Below, in pieces: positions 13,746-21,722 of a DNA stretch of 21,722 bases. Below the pieces are notes generated by a model. That model saw nothing but the letters and a program-made list of their open reading frames with translations, did no database searches and had not been told where the DNA came from. Position 1 is the stretch's first letter. Each line of letters opens with the position of its first letter. The position numbers were made by a program, and so were the translations under genes. Source of the stretch: Terriglobales bacterium (GTDB taxonomy: Bacteria; Acidobacteriota; Terriglobia; Terriglobales; Acidobacteriaceae); assembly GCA_019241735.1 (NCBI GenBank), contig JAFAWN010000189.1:1-21722 (forward strand), read 5' to 3'.

Positions 13746-14738
13746 TTAGTAGAGGCGGAAAACTACTTCGACGTTGATCAGCGATGCCACTGCTTTGCCA
13801 TCTTTTTTAGCAGGATCGAAACGCCAGGTCCTGACGGCTTCGATGGCTTTTTCGTCAAGCCCAAGGCCAAGAGTGTGCACGACCTTAACGTCGCGGGGCA
13901 GGCCATCCGGGCCCACAACCAACGACAAAAGGCACGTTCCCTGATACTTGGCTTTACGCGCTTCTTCCGAATACTCGGGATCCGGCTGGAATGTTGCCTT
14001 CGGGGCGGAAACTCCCCCACCCACTCTGAACACGCCACCGCCGATTCCTCCGCCACTTCCCGGCCCCACTCCAGGACCGCTGCCGGAACCTACTCCACCG
14101 CCGGAGCCAGAGCCAATGCCGCCGCCATAACCCGTCCCGTTCGATGGGGGGCCGGAGGGCAGGTGCGACATGGGATCTCCGAGCGTTGGCGCTTTCATGG
14201 CCAGCTTGATCTGCGGCGGAACCACCACGGTCGGCTCAACCTCCAGCTTGGGATGATCATTGCGGACCACGACGGCAGGCGGAGTAATTTGCTCCATCGC
14301 TAGCTTGGGCAATTTGCCCTTGGGCGCCTGGAATTTATCGCGGTCGCCACCGCCACCACCACCGCCTGCAGTCGTCTTCGAGGGCGGCAGTGGAGGAATA
14401 TCACTGGGCGCGATCAGAGTAACGGTTGAGGGGTGGGTAATCTGTTGCACCACCCGGCGTCCGAGAAGCGTGATCCCAATGATTGCCGCCACCGCAATAA
14501 TGTGCACGACCACTGAACCCAGTACGCCGTTTTTCTTATAATCGTAAAAACCCCAAATATCCCTCACCGGGACCGGCTTCGACGTCAGGACCAGCGGCGG
14601 CAGTTTCTTGGGGAAAAAGAAATCGTTCAGATTCCGGAACAGCGACTTCCACAGCGGCTGTCCGATGGTTTCTGACGACAGCAGCAAGTCGAGCTCGGGT
14701 TGTTCGGTGTACGGCTTAAGATCTTCTAATGTCGGCAT
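13746..14738 (-). CDS. TonB-family energy transducer with glycine-rich spacer
   Basis: A 330-residue envelope protein that would pass proton-motive-force energy to outer-membrane receptors. It has an unusually long cytoplasmic N-terminus (1-70, including LPPLVLTSKPVPVRDIWGFY), one membrane helix (about 71-93, GVLGSVVVHIIAVAAIIGIT), and a proline-containing periplasmic stretch. G125-G131 is a run of seven glycines, and about 201-242 is a Gly/Ser spacer (14013-14138). The C-terminal TonB domain (about 247-330) reads YSEEARKAKYQGTCLLSLVV, then AVRTWRFDPA. Classical TonB has a Pro/Glu/Lys spacer; the Gly/Ser type here would be flexible, not rigid. No ExbB/ExbD genes are in the window. ATG 14738 has no clear ribosome site. 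The long N-terminus looks like Acidobacteriota TonB-like proteins I recall. Confidence 0.9.
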   Translation of the reverse strand: MPTLEDLKPYTEQPELDLLLSSETIGQPLWKSLFRNLNDFFFPKKLPPLVLTSKPVPVRDIWGFYDYKKNGVLGSVVVHIIAVAAIIGITLLGRRVVQQITHPSTVTLIAPSDIPPLPPSKTTAGGGGGGGDRDKFQAPKGKLPKLAMEQITPPAVVVRNDHPKLEVEPTVVVPPQIKLAMKAPTLGDPMSHLPSGPPSNGTGYGGGIGSGSGGGVGSGSGPGVGPGSGGGIGGGVFRVGGGVSAPKATFQPDPEYSEEARKAKYQGTCLLSLVVGPDGLPRDVKVVHTLGLGLDEKAIEAVRTWRFDPAKKDGKAVASLINVEVVFRLY

Positions 14739-15079
14739 ATCGAGCTACAAGCACGCGGGAAGCTGGACTCGAAATTGAACTCCAGCCTGCTTAATAAAGT
14801 TAGTGATCCAATAGGTTGATGATCCATGCTACTGCTTCGTTGCTCCGGAAGTGCATACTTTCCGGGTTCCGCCCTCTGAACTCCGGTAATCGCAAAAATC
14901 TTATCTTTTTAGATGCTCGAAGAGGTCAAAGGTCGCCTCCCAAATTGTAAGCTTTTCCCACCGTAAGCTGCTGAATGTTGAGGATTAAAGCACACTACCG
15001 TAAGCAGCCACCCCGATTCCGCCCTTTAATTTAAGATAACTGAATCAATCATTTGCGTCCGCTTAAAGAGCAATACGAA
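14739..15079. other. Divergent intergenic region between the TonB-like gene and ileS
   Basis: This 341-bp spacer shows no convincing gene. It holds an inverted repeat GCTGGA/TCCAGC (14762-14767 and 14781-14786), a hairpin CCGGAA/TTCCGG (14845-14850 and 14860-14865), and a 9-base direct repeat ACCGTAAGC at 14960-14968 and 14997-15005. GCTGCT and AGCAGC next to those repeats could pair over about 30 bases. A weak -10-like TAAGAT lies at 15032-15037 without a good -35. Just before ileS there is a ribosome site AAAGAG (15065-15070). I looked for a T-box leader, common before ileS in Firmicutes, and found no AGGGTGGNACCGCG-like sequence and no terminator. Confidence 0.5.
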
Positions 15080-17896
15080 ATGGACCTGAAATCCACCATC
15101 AACCTGCCTAAGACGGCTTTCCCCATGAAGGCCAGCCTGCCGCAGAACGAGCCGAAGATTCTTGCCCGATGGAACGAAATCGGCTTGTACGAACAGATCC
15201 GGAAAGAACGGGCAGGCTCGCCGGTTTACGTTTTGCACGATGGCCCACCGTACGCCAATGGGCCCATCCACCTCGGCCATGCGCTTAACAAGTGCCTCAA
15301 AGATTTCGTCGTAAAGTCGAAAACTATGGCGGGATTTAACGCGCCGTATGTTCCCGGCTGGGACTGCCACGGGCTCCCGATTGAAATCAAAGTGGACCAG
15401 CAACTGGGCGGCAAGAAACTTCAGATGCAGGCGGTCGATGTGCGTCGCGAGTGCCGCAATTACGCGCAGAAATATCTCGACCTGCAACGCGGGCAATTCA
15501 AGCGCATGGGGATTCTGGGCCGCTGGGACCGTCCATACTCCACCATGGAACCGCAATATGAGGCGGCAGTGGTGCGCACGCTCTATGGTTTTTTTGAACA
15601 GGGGTTCGTATACAAAGGTCTGCGGGCGGTTTACTGGTGCATGTGCGACAAAACCGCGCTGGCCGAAGCCGAAGTCGAGTATGAAAACCACACCAGCCCA
15701 TCGATCTGGGTGAAGTACCTGTTGAAACATGATCCGGCAAAGCTTGATCCGGCGCTCGCGGGGAAAAAAGTGTTTGCGGTTATCTGGACGACCACGCCGT
15801 GGACGCTCCCAGCATCCATGGCGGTCGCATTCCATCCCGATGAGGATTATGTTGCCCTAGAATCAGGCGAGGAGGTGTATATCGTGGCCGCCAAGCTGGC
15901 GCACGAGTTTGCAGAAAAAGTGGGACTGAGTGAACGGCAGGAACTGGCGCGGTTCCCGGGGAAGAGGCTCGAGTATTCCAGCTATGGACATCCGTTTCTG
16001 GAGCGCAACATTGTCGGAGTGCTGGCCGATTACGTGACCATGGACACCGGCACCGGCGTAGTCCACACCGCGCCATCGCACGGAGCGGAAGACTTTGCCA
16101 CTGGCGTGAAATATGGACTTGAAATCACCACTAACGTGGACGAGGCCGGGATAATCCGCAACGGCTTGCCGGAATACGATGGAATAAAAGTTTTCACGGC
16201 CAACCAACCGATTATCGAATTGCTGACCAAACGCGGCGCGCTCATGCATCAGGAGAAGCTGGAGCATTCTTATCCTCATTGCTGGCGCTGCCATAATCCC
16301 ATCATCTTTCGCGCGACCGAGCAGTGGTTCATCTCCATGGAAACCCAGATGAAGGGCGGGACGCTGCGTCAGCTCACCCTGGAAGAAATCAAACGGGTGA
16401 AGTGGGACCCGGCGTGGGGCGAAGAACGAATTTCGAATATGATCGCCAACCGGCCGGACTGGTGCATCTCGCGGCAGCGCATATGGGGGGTCCCGATCGC
16501 GATCTTCCTGTGCGAAAACTGCGGCACCCCGTTGAAGGATGCTGCCGTTAATGCCAAAGTGGTTGCGCTGTTCGAGCGGGCCGGGGCCGATGCTTGGTTT
16601 TCGACTGAGGCTGACTCGCTCGCCGCGGGAGCGACGTGCGCGAAATGCGTCGGGGAAAAATTCAAAAAAGAAACCGACATCCTCGATGTCTGGTTCGAAT
16701 CCGGATCCAGCCAGGCCGCAGTCCTCGGCCATGAGCCAGATTTGCCATGGCCCGCGGACCTATATGTAGAGGGCGGCGATCAGTTCCGCGGCTGGTTTCA
16801 CTCTTCCCTGCTTTGCGCTATGGGCATCCAGCGCAAATCTCCCTACCGCGCGGTATTAACCAGTGGCTGGACGCTCGACGAGCACGGCCGTCCAATGTCG
16901 AAATCGGAGGGCAATGTTGTGGATCCCGTGGACATCGCCGAACGCATGGGCGCGGAGATTGTCCGGCTGTGGGTATCCTCCGTAGATTTCCGCGAAGATG
17001 TCACCTGCTCAGAGCATCTGATGCAGCGGGTAGCGGACAATTACCGCAAAATCCGCAATACATTCCGCTACATTCTCGGGAATCTGTACGACTTCGATCC
17101 GCAGCAGGATGCCGTCCCTCTGCTCGAAATGCAGCCGCTCGACCAGTTTCTGCTGCGACAGACCGCCGCCGTCAGCAGAGCGGTAACTGACTGGTATGAG
17201 CAGTTCGCATTCCACAAGGTTTACCATCGCATTAATGATTTTTGCGTAGTGGATCTCAGCGCCTTTTATTTCGATATCCTAAAAGACCGGCTTTATACCG
17301 CCGCCACAAAATCCCGGATGCGCCGTTCCGCGCAAACCGCGCTGTGGATCATTGGCGAATCCCTAGTGCGCCTGCTCGCACCTATGAGCAGTTTTACCGC
17401 CGATGAAATCTGGCAGCAGCTTCCGCGGGTGCCCGGGCGGCGGGAAAGTGTTCACCTGGAGAAGTTCTGGACGCCGGAGCACATCGCCGGAGATCTCTTC
17501 ACTATCGCGGGATGGGAAAAGCTGGACGCCGAATGGCAGCAGCTTCGTGAAATCCGGAATGTAGTGCTCAAGTCTTTGGAGGAAGCGCGGGCCGGCAAAC
17601 TAATTGGAGGCGGGCTTGAGGCCCGGCTGCAACTGACAACTGGTGACCCGGCTTACTCTCTGCTGGAGCGGTACAAGGACCAGTTGCGATATCTGTTCAT
17701 CGTTTCCGGGGTTGACGTGGCCCAAAGCCCGGCAGGAAATGGAAACACCGGAATTGAAGTGCAGGTGCTCAAGGCTCCCGGGCAAAAATGCGAGCGCTGC
17801 TGGAATTATTCGGTAAGAGTCGGTGAAGACCCAGTGCATCCGACGGTTTGCGAGCGTTGTAGTGCGGCATTGAAGCAGATGTCAGGCGTCGCGTGA
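15080..17896 (+). CDS. ileS: Isoleucyl-tRNA synthetase
   Basis: A 938-residue class I enzyme that charges tRNA-Ile with isoleucine and edits misactivated valine. The HIGH motif is H64-LGH in PIHLGHALNK. The KMSKS motif is PMSKS (605-609), with Pro for the first Lys and the catalytic lysine K608 kept. The editing domain carries GTGVVHTAPSHGAEDF and LEHSYPHCWRC. A C-terminal zinc finger is seen at C904-x2-C907 (CERCW) and C924-x2-C927, the mark of the bacterial IleS1 type. I chose ATG 15080 because AAAGAG lies nine bases upstream. The open frame extends back to TTG 15053, which has no ribosome site. lspA follows 46 bases later on the same strand, a common bacterial pairing. Confidence in function is very high. 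Confidence 0.97.
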   Translation: MDLKSTINLPKTAFPMKASLPQNEPKILARWNEIGLYEQIRKERAGSPVYVLHDGPPYANGPIHLGHALNKCLKDFVVKSKTMAGFNAPYVPGWDCHGLPIEIKVDQQLGGKKLQMQAVDVRRECRNYAQKYLDLQRGQFKRMGILGRWDRPYSTMEPQYEAAVVRTLYGFFEQGFVYKGLRAVYWCMCDKTALAEAEVEYENHTSPSIWVKYLLKHDPAKLDPALAGKKVFAVIWTTTPWTLPASMAVAFHPDEDYVALESGEEVYIVAAKLAHEFAEKVGLSERQELARFPGKRLEYSSYGHPFLERNIVGVLADYVTMDTGTGVVHTAPSHGAEDFATGVKYGLEITTNVDEAGIIRNGLPEYDGIKVFTANQPIIELLTKRGALMHQEKLEHSYPHCWRCHNPIIFRATEQWFISMETQMKGGTLRQLTLEEIKRVKWDPAWGEERISNMIANRPDWCISRQRIWGVPIAIFLCENCGTPLKDAAVNAKVVALFERAGADAWFSTEADSLAAGATCAKCVGEKFKKETDILDVWFESGSSQAAVLGHEPDLPWPADLYVEGGDQFRGWFHSSLLCAMGIQRKSPYRAVLTSGWTLDEHGRPMSKSEGNVVDPVDIAERMGAEIVRLWVSSVDFREDVTCSEHLMQRVADNYRKIRNTFRYILGNLYDFDPQQDAVPLLEMQPLDQFLLRQTAAVSRAVTDWYEQFAFHKVYHRINDFCVVDLSAFYFDILKDRLYTAATKSRMRRSAQTALWIIGESLVRLLAPMSSFTADEIWQQLPRVPGRRESVHLEKFWTPEHIAGDLFTIAGWEKLDAEWQQLREIRNVVLKSLEEARAGKLIGGGLEARLQLTTGDPAYSLLERYKDQLRYLFIVSGVDVAQSPAGNGNTGIEVQVLKAPGQKCERCWNYSVRVGEDPVHPTVCERCSAALKQMSGVA

Positions 17897-17942
17897 GTCT
17901 TCGCGGCTTGAGGCTGGCGGCAACGTCTTCTTCCCACCCATC

Positions 17943-18455
17943 ATGCGAAAATTTTATTTCCTAATCGCATTCTTTGTGCTCTTACTGGATCGCGCGTCCA
18001 AGTGGGTGGTGGCCAAAAATATTTCACTGTATGACGGAATTCAAATCATTCCGGGATTGTTTCGCATCACCCACGTGGAAAATCGCGGCGCTGCGTTTGG
18101 ATTGTTTGCGGATTCGCCGTCAGCTTTGAAATCCGGGCTGCTGATTTTGTTTTCAATTACTGCGCTGGTGGTGGTCTCGGCTCTTCTCTGGAGGAGCGCC
18201 CATGGCATGACCACCACCGGAATAGGGCTGGCACTGATCCTGGGGGGCGCGGTCGGCAATCTCTGGGACCGAGTGTTGCGGGGAAGCGTGGTGGATTTTC
18301 TTCTATTTTATATCCGGCAGTACCAGTGGCCGGCTTTCAATTTCGCCGATAGCGCCATCGTAGTGGGCGCGATCCTACTGGTGGCCGAAATATTGTTCAC
18401 GAAGTCGAACCAAGAAAATGCGCCCACTCACCTTTCCGAAGAAGATCATCTCTAA
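17943..18455 (+). CDS. lspA: Lipoprotein signal peptidase (signal peptidase II)
   Basis: A 170-residue inner-membrane aspartic protease that removes the signal peptide from prolipoproteins after diacylglyceryl transfer. Four membrane helices are visible, starting with FYFLIAFFVLLLDRASKWVV. The two catalytic aspartates are D109 in NLWDRVLRGSVVDF and D136 in FNFADSAI. The conserved VENRGAAFGLF block is also present. Length is typical. A polar acidic tail (KSNQENAPTHLSEEDHL) extends into the cytoplasm. ATG 17943 has no strong ribosome site, so translation may depend on the ileS transcript 46 bases upstream. It ends eight bases before the stop of the convergent lytic transglycosylase gene, with no hairpin terminator between them. 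Confidence 0.96.
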   Translation: MRKFYFLIAFFVLLLDRASKWVVAKNISLYDGIQIIPGLFRITHVENRGAAFGLFADSPSALKSGLLILFSITALVVVSALLWRSAHGMTTTGIGLALILGGAVGNLWDRVLRGSVVDFLLFYIRQYQWPAFNFADSAIVVGAILLVAEILFTKSNQENAPTHLSEEDHL

Positions 18456-18463
18456 CTGACTTT

Positions 18464-20797
18464 TTACGGCGCGCCATAAAGCTGGCGGTAAACATTCGCA
18501 TTTCGCAGGATAGCCTGAACATATTCCCGCGTTTCCGTGAACGGAATGGATTCGACAAACTCCTGCGGATCCCGATAGTGCGCCTGTTGTTGCCACTCCT
18601 GCACCCGGTCGGAGCCGGCATTGTAAGCTGCGAGAGCGTATTCGAAGGCGCCGAATTTATCCACCATGGCGCGGAAATACCGTGACCCGAGCTGGAGGTT
18701 GATTGCGGGAGTGAATAGTTGGGCGGCATTAAAGTGTTTCATCTTCACTTCCTTTGCCACCTTCTTCGCTGTTTTCGGGAGCAACTGCATGAGACCTACG
18801 GCATTGGCGCGCGACACCGCGTTAGTATTAAATTCGGACTCCTGACGAATCAGCGACGCTACCAGATAAGGGTCCAATGCATTTGCCGCAGCAAATTTCG
18901 TTAAATCACCCCAGTAAGGCTTAGGGAACAGGCCCTCCCAATACGCGCGCGGCAAATTGGGCAGATCGACAGCGAAGTAGTTGGGCGCGGCCCGCTTCAA
19001 CACTTCGATAGCTATATCAAAGCGGCCGGCGTCGCGGTAAAGACGGGCAGTTTCCGCAGGAAGCCAGTTCCCTTTGTCCTGCTCGGCGGCGCCGCGAAGC
19101 TCCCGCACTGAAAAATCCAGCAGGGCGCCGTTCTCCAGCAGTTGAGCCTTCTGTATCCGCAGATTGTCCGCAGGTAGTAGATCCGCTGTCACTTTTACAC
19201 TGTCCAGCGGCGGGACGCGATCCAGCAGGGCGTATTGCTGCACTGCTGGCGCAGCCGGTATTTTCGATAGCCGCTGCCTGGCCAGATCGCCGTAATAGTA
19301 ATTTCGAAATCGGCTCGAGAGTTTTTGGTAATAAGCCTGCGCCATAGCCGGATCGTTGTCTTCTTCGGCGAGGCGCGCTCTCCAGTACAAGGCAGCGGGA
19401 ACTTCACCGGATGCGGGATAGAGGGCGATCTGCTGCTCGAAAGCGGCTTTCGCATCCGCATTTCGTCCCTGGCGCAAAGTCAGCCATGCAGCTTTCCAAT
19501 GCGCATACGGCGCATGACTGCCATTCGGAAATCGCTGGGCCAATTCGCGGAAGCAATCAATCGCGTGGTCGAAGTCTCGCCGCAGCAGATAGATATTCGC
19601 GGCCGAAAGCAGAGCCTGTTCCAGCCATGAACTGGCGGGAGCGGCTTGCCGCAATTGATCCAAAAGCCGCAGGAATTCCGCATCGTCGTTGGACGTTCGC
19701 GCAATTTCCGCCAGATTAAATAAGCGCTCGGCATTGATTTCCGCTGGGGTATTTGGAATTGATTCCAGGACTTGCTTTGCTTCCCTGTTCTGGCCGGCGT
19801 GCCGCAGTGCCGACGCCATCGCCAACTGAATTAAGGGCCGATCCGCGGGGCTTGATTGATCCAGCAGGGCGGCGTATTCGTGCGCCGCTTCGGTGAACCG
19901 CTTGCCCCGCGCCAGCAGATCAGCGCGCATACGTAGATCGTTGACCGCAGGCGCTGGAACGACAGTGGCGGCAGAAAGCTTCTTCAATTCCGCTTCGGCC
20001 TGGCCTGCTTCCGGGCTGAGAGGCATGCTGAGATATATATGCTGGAGAGTCGCGGCCGCCTTGGTTGTGTCTCCAGCGGCGGCGTAGCATCGGCCGAGGG
20101 CAAGCTCAAAGTCGGCGCGCACTGGCTGGCGCACCGCCTCCAGCGCCGCAATGCCCTCCTGCCCCCGGCCTTCTGCCAGTAGCGCATTTACATATGCAAG
20201 CTGCGCATCGCGGATTAAGAGCGAGTCAGGGTAGGTTTTTTCAAAGCCATTTAGAACTGCGATCGCCTCGGCCAGATGGCCTGTCTCGAGGTACGCGTAG
20301 CCGAGGTCGTAGGCAACGTAGTCTTCGAGCTCACCAGCTCGCGGCTTGGCATGACTAAGTGGATCGATGGCTTTGGCATAATCATGATCGAGGATGCGCC
20401 CATATCCGACGACCAGCCAGGCTAGCGCGCCAGCGTCGTCCCGGGCATGAGCGAGGGCAAATGCCTCCACCCCGCTGTAGGCCGCAGGGGAGCGGTCTTG
20501 CAGCAACTGCCGAGCCATGGGCTTGAGACTGGCGGACGCAACAAATGCCTGCCGCATCCGCCGGAGGCGCGGAGAGGCGATATGCTTTTTGGAGGCTTTC
20601 CTGGATTTTTTGGAAATCTTCCCAGCCGGTGGATTTGCTGGAGCCGGGGGATTTGCCGGAACCGATACCTGGCTGGAAGTTGAGTCGCCGGTGGACTGGG
20701 CGGCGGCCCATCCGCATGCCACTGGGCTCCTACAGAAAGCAGAGAATATCAGCAGAAAAAGCGATTGCCGGAAAACAGTGACGGACACGTTTTTCAA
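18464..20797 (-). CDS. Soluble lytic murein transglycosylase, Slt70-like, with TPR-type repeats
   Basis: A 777-residue periplasmic enzyme that cleaves peptidoglycan glycan strands, forming 1,6-anhydromuramyl ends. A signal peptide (about 1-34, FRQSLFLLIFSAFC) is followed by a Pro/Ala linker and a basic Lys/Ser stretch (KISKKSRKASKK). A long alpha-superhelix of TPR-like repeats spans about 80-560 (for example GDTTKAAATLQHIYLSMPLS). The SLT catalytic domain (about 635-775) carries the catalytic E653 in LIRQESEFN, then AVGLMQLLPKTA and ALAAYNAG. The ending resembles Slt70. The frame opens at TTG 20797 right after an in-frame TAA; GTG 20788 is another possible start, and neither has a good ribosome site. 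It lies 57 bases after the GAF-like gene on the same strand and converges on lspA. Confidence 0.93.
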   Translation of the reverse strand: MKNVSVTVFRQSLFLLIFSAFCRSPVACGWAAAQSTGDSTSSQVSVPANPPAPANPPAGKISKKSRKASKKHIASPRLRRMRQAFVASASLKPMARQLLQDRSPAAYSGVEAFALAHARDDAGALAWLVVGYGRILDHDYAKAIDPLSHAKPRAGELEDYVAYDLGYAYLETGHLAEAIAVLNGFEKTYPDSLLIRDAQLAYVNALLAEGRGQEGIAALEAVRQPVRADFELALGRCYAAAGDTTKAAATLQHIYLSMPLSPEAGQAEAELKKLSAATVVPAPAVNDLRMRADLLARGKRFTEAAHEYAALLDQSSPADRPLIQLAMASALRHAGQNREAKQVLESIPNTPAEINAERLFNLAEIARTSNDDAEFLRLLDQLRQAAPASSWLEQALLSAANIYLLRRDFDHAIDCFRELAQRFPNGSHAPYAHWKAAWLTLRQGRNADAKAAFEQQIALYPASGEVPAALYWRARLAEEDNDPAMAQAYYQKLSSRFRNYYYGDLARQRLSKIPAAPAVQQYALLDRVPPLDSVKVTADLLPADNLRIQKAQLLENGALLDFSVRELRGAAEQDKGNWLPAETARLYRDAGRFDIAIEVLKRAAPNYFAVDLPNLPRAYWEGLFPKPYWGDLTKFAAANALDPYLVASLIRQESEFNTNAVSRANAVGLMQLLPKTAKKVAKEVKMKHFNAAQLFTPAINLQLGSRYFRAMVDKFGAFEYALAAYNAGSDRVQEWQQQAHYRDPQEFVESIPFTETREYVQAILRNANVYRQLYGAP

Positions 20798-20854
20798 TTA
20801 TCTTCTGAATCCGGAATTTATGAATGAGGAATATTTACTGTGGAGCTTTCCCAG

Positions 20855-21722
20855 TTAAGAGCTGGCGGGAAAGTTGGCGCCCATAAGCCTAACGTCGCCC
20901 TCTGCGAGAATGTGCACAACCTCATGGTTGAAGTAGTCGGCGCTTCCCGCCGCGGATTGACTGAAACGTTTCTGATAAGTTGCCCGGCTCTTCTCGATGT
21001 CTTCTCTCAGGTGATCGTAAAGGTTTTTGTTCTTTCGCCCTTCCGTGACCTTTCCCTGATTGTAGAGCTTGATTTCATCGATCAGGAGACGGGCAAAGCG
21101 CTGCGCCTTGCGATGGGTCTCTGCATCTTCGGCAGACAAGCCCGCGAATGCATCTACGGCCGGAGCAACTGCGGCGCCAGATGCCGAACTTGAGGATACC
21201 TCTGCAATTGCTGCCACAGCAAGTGCGGTTTCAGCCAGTGCAACTTTAGCGGCTGGGGGTGGAACAGCAGTCGTGTGGACTGGCGAGTGAGCGGCGAAAG
21301 GATCTGAAAAAGACGGTGCCGGAGCCTGTGCTGGAGCGTGTGAGGCTGAATGCGATTGGGTTGAATGCGGTTGGGAGGACTGTGAGGATGTCGTGGCCTC
21401 CGGCCGGTCTTCCTGGGCTGTTTCCTTTGAAGCCTGCTTCCGCAACGAGATCACTTCCAACCATGCGCCAGTGGCAGTTACCAGAAGTTCGAGCGCCGCT
21501 CCGTCCATTTTCGTAGTCGCATTGCCGTTTCCAGAATCCGCATAGAGCAGTGCTGCGACTTTATCTTTCAGCAGCAGGGGAAGGAAGCGAATTTGATCGT
21601 CTTGCGGAGCGCCGAAGTGAGTGACGAAGCGCGCATCCACTGCATCAGTATTTCCCGAACACGGCTTTTTAGTCTGCATCGCCTCGGCGGCCAGGCCCGA
21701 TCTCACGTCGATTTCAAAATCC
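20855..21722 (-). CDS. GAF-like domain protein with low-complexity linker and conserved C-terminal helix region (5' end cut off)
   Basis: The frame is open to the window edge, so the N-terminus is missing. The visible 288 residues begin in what looks like the end of a GAF-type sensor domain (IRFLPLLLKDKVAALLYADS, then ALELLVTATGAWLEV). A long Ser/His/Pro/Ala linker follows (SSQSSQPHSTQSHSASHAPA onward), then an alanine-rich stretch. A charged helical C-terminal domain (HRKAQRFARLLIDEIKLYNQ to the end) closes with ADYFNHEVVHILAEGDVRLM. I do not know a named function; I recall similar tails from Acidobacteriota proteins. A cytoplasmic signalling or polarity role is possible but unsupported. The GTG at 21706 is an internal codon, not necessarily the start. 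It precedes the transglycosylase gene by 57 bases on the same strand. Confidence 0.72.
   Translation of the reverse strand, partial: DFEIDVRSGLAAEAMQTKKPCSGNTDAVDARFVTHFGAPQDDQIRFLPLLLKDKVAALLYADSGNGNATTKMDGAALELLVTATGAWLEVISLRKQASKETAQEDRPEATTSSQSSQPHSTQSHSASHAPAQAPAPSFSDPFAAHSPVHTTAVPPPAAKVALAETALAVAAIAEVSSSSASGAAVAPAVDAFAGLSAEDAETHRKAQRFARLLIDEIKLYNQGKVTEGRKNKNLYDHLREDIEKSRATYQKRFSQSAAGSADYFNHEVVHILAEGDVRLMGANFPASS

Noticed and set aside
14013..14138. Possible tandem repeat or CRISPR-like array
   Set aside because: The periodicity is that of Gly/Ser codons inside the TonB-like gene. There are no regular spacers or palindromic repeats.
13740..14303. 187-codon open frame on the plus strand
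   Set aside because: Antisense to the TonB C-terminal domain and Gly-rich spacer. The openness comes from the repetitive GGN codons on the other strand.
14739..15079. T-box riboswitch before ileS
   Set aside because: No T-box consensus, specifier stem or terminator/antiterminator pair is visible.
15026..15835. 269-codon open frame on the minus strand
   Set aside because: Antisense to the 5' part of ileS, including the HIGH motif region; no recognisable domain, signal peptide or ribosome site.
15863..16732. 289-codon open frame on the minus strand
   Set aside because: It lies wholly antisense to ileS, whose motifs are intact. Its composition (Arg/Pro/His-rich, no domain) is that of a reverse-strand shadow of a GC-rich gene.

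Overview
The window looks like a chromosomal segment of an Acidobacteriota bacterium, most likely class Terriglobia (Koribacter/Sulfotelmatobacter-like). This rests on recall of family style, not on a search. The clues are the extended N-terminus of the TonB-like protein (a DIWGFYDYKKNGVLGS stretch just before its membrane segment), several exported proteins of kinds I associate with that group, the moderately GC-rich coding sequence, and the gene mix. I see no tRNA, rRNA, CRISPR array, insertion sequence or phage gene. Most of the window is ordinary core and envelope genes, plus a few accessory units.

Layout, left to right. (1) 1-2337 (+) is the 3' part of an MdtB/MdtC-type RND efflux pump. 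It converges on a small exported protein of unknown function (2360-3040, -). (2) A 200-bp divergent spacer leads to a secreted cupredoxin-like protein fused to a carboxypeptidase-regulatory domain (3241-4092, +). (3) A tight three-gene unit follows (+): a TauE/SafE transporter, its DUF1634 partner with no gap, and an AMP-forming acetyl-CoA synthetase 23 bases later. (4) An exported two-module protein with VirB10/TrbI-like traits (7748-9094, +) converges on a SYLF/Ysc84 lipid-binding protein (9218-9949, -). Two hairpins lie between them, and one is a good terminator for the SYLF gene. (5) A small basic zinc-ribbon protein (10134-10370, +) ends one base before the end of a Crp/Fnr regulator (10372-11031, -). 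The regulator's promoter carries a perfect 15-bp palindrome. (6) Three minus-strand genes follow, in transcription order TonB-like protein, RibBA, and an EntS-like MFS exporter. (7) A 341-bp divergent spacer leads to ileS and lspA (+). These converge on a soluble lytic transglycosylase (-) and a GAF-like protein cut by the window end.

How the parts may work together. The TauE/DUF1634/Acs unit suggests movement of a small acid anion across the membrane together with its activation to a CoA thioester. ileS-lspA is a common pairing of tRNA charging with lipoprotein maturation. The TonB-RibBA-MFS cluster could link flavin synthesis, export and energised outer-membrane uptake, but that is inference.

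The best candidates for a second look are: the RibBA protein, whose GTP cyclohydrolase II half has lost its catalytic core while keeping its zinc cysteines; a shared promoter-to-GTG geometry at crp and ribBA that implies leaderless mRNAs; the palindrome over the crp -35 element; and the duplicated VirB10-like exported protein. I found no clear, wholly new multi-gene defence or mobile system.
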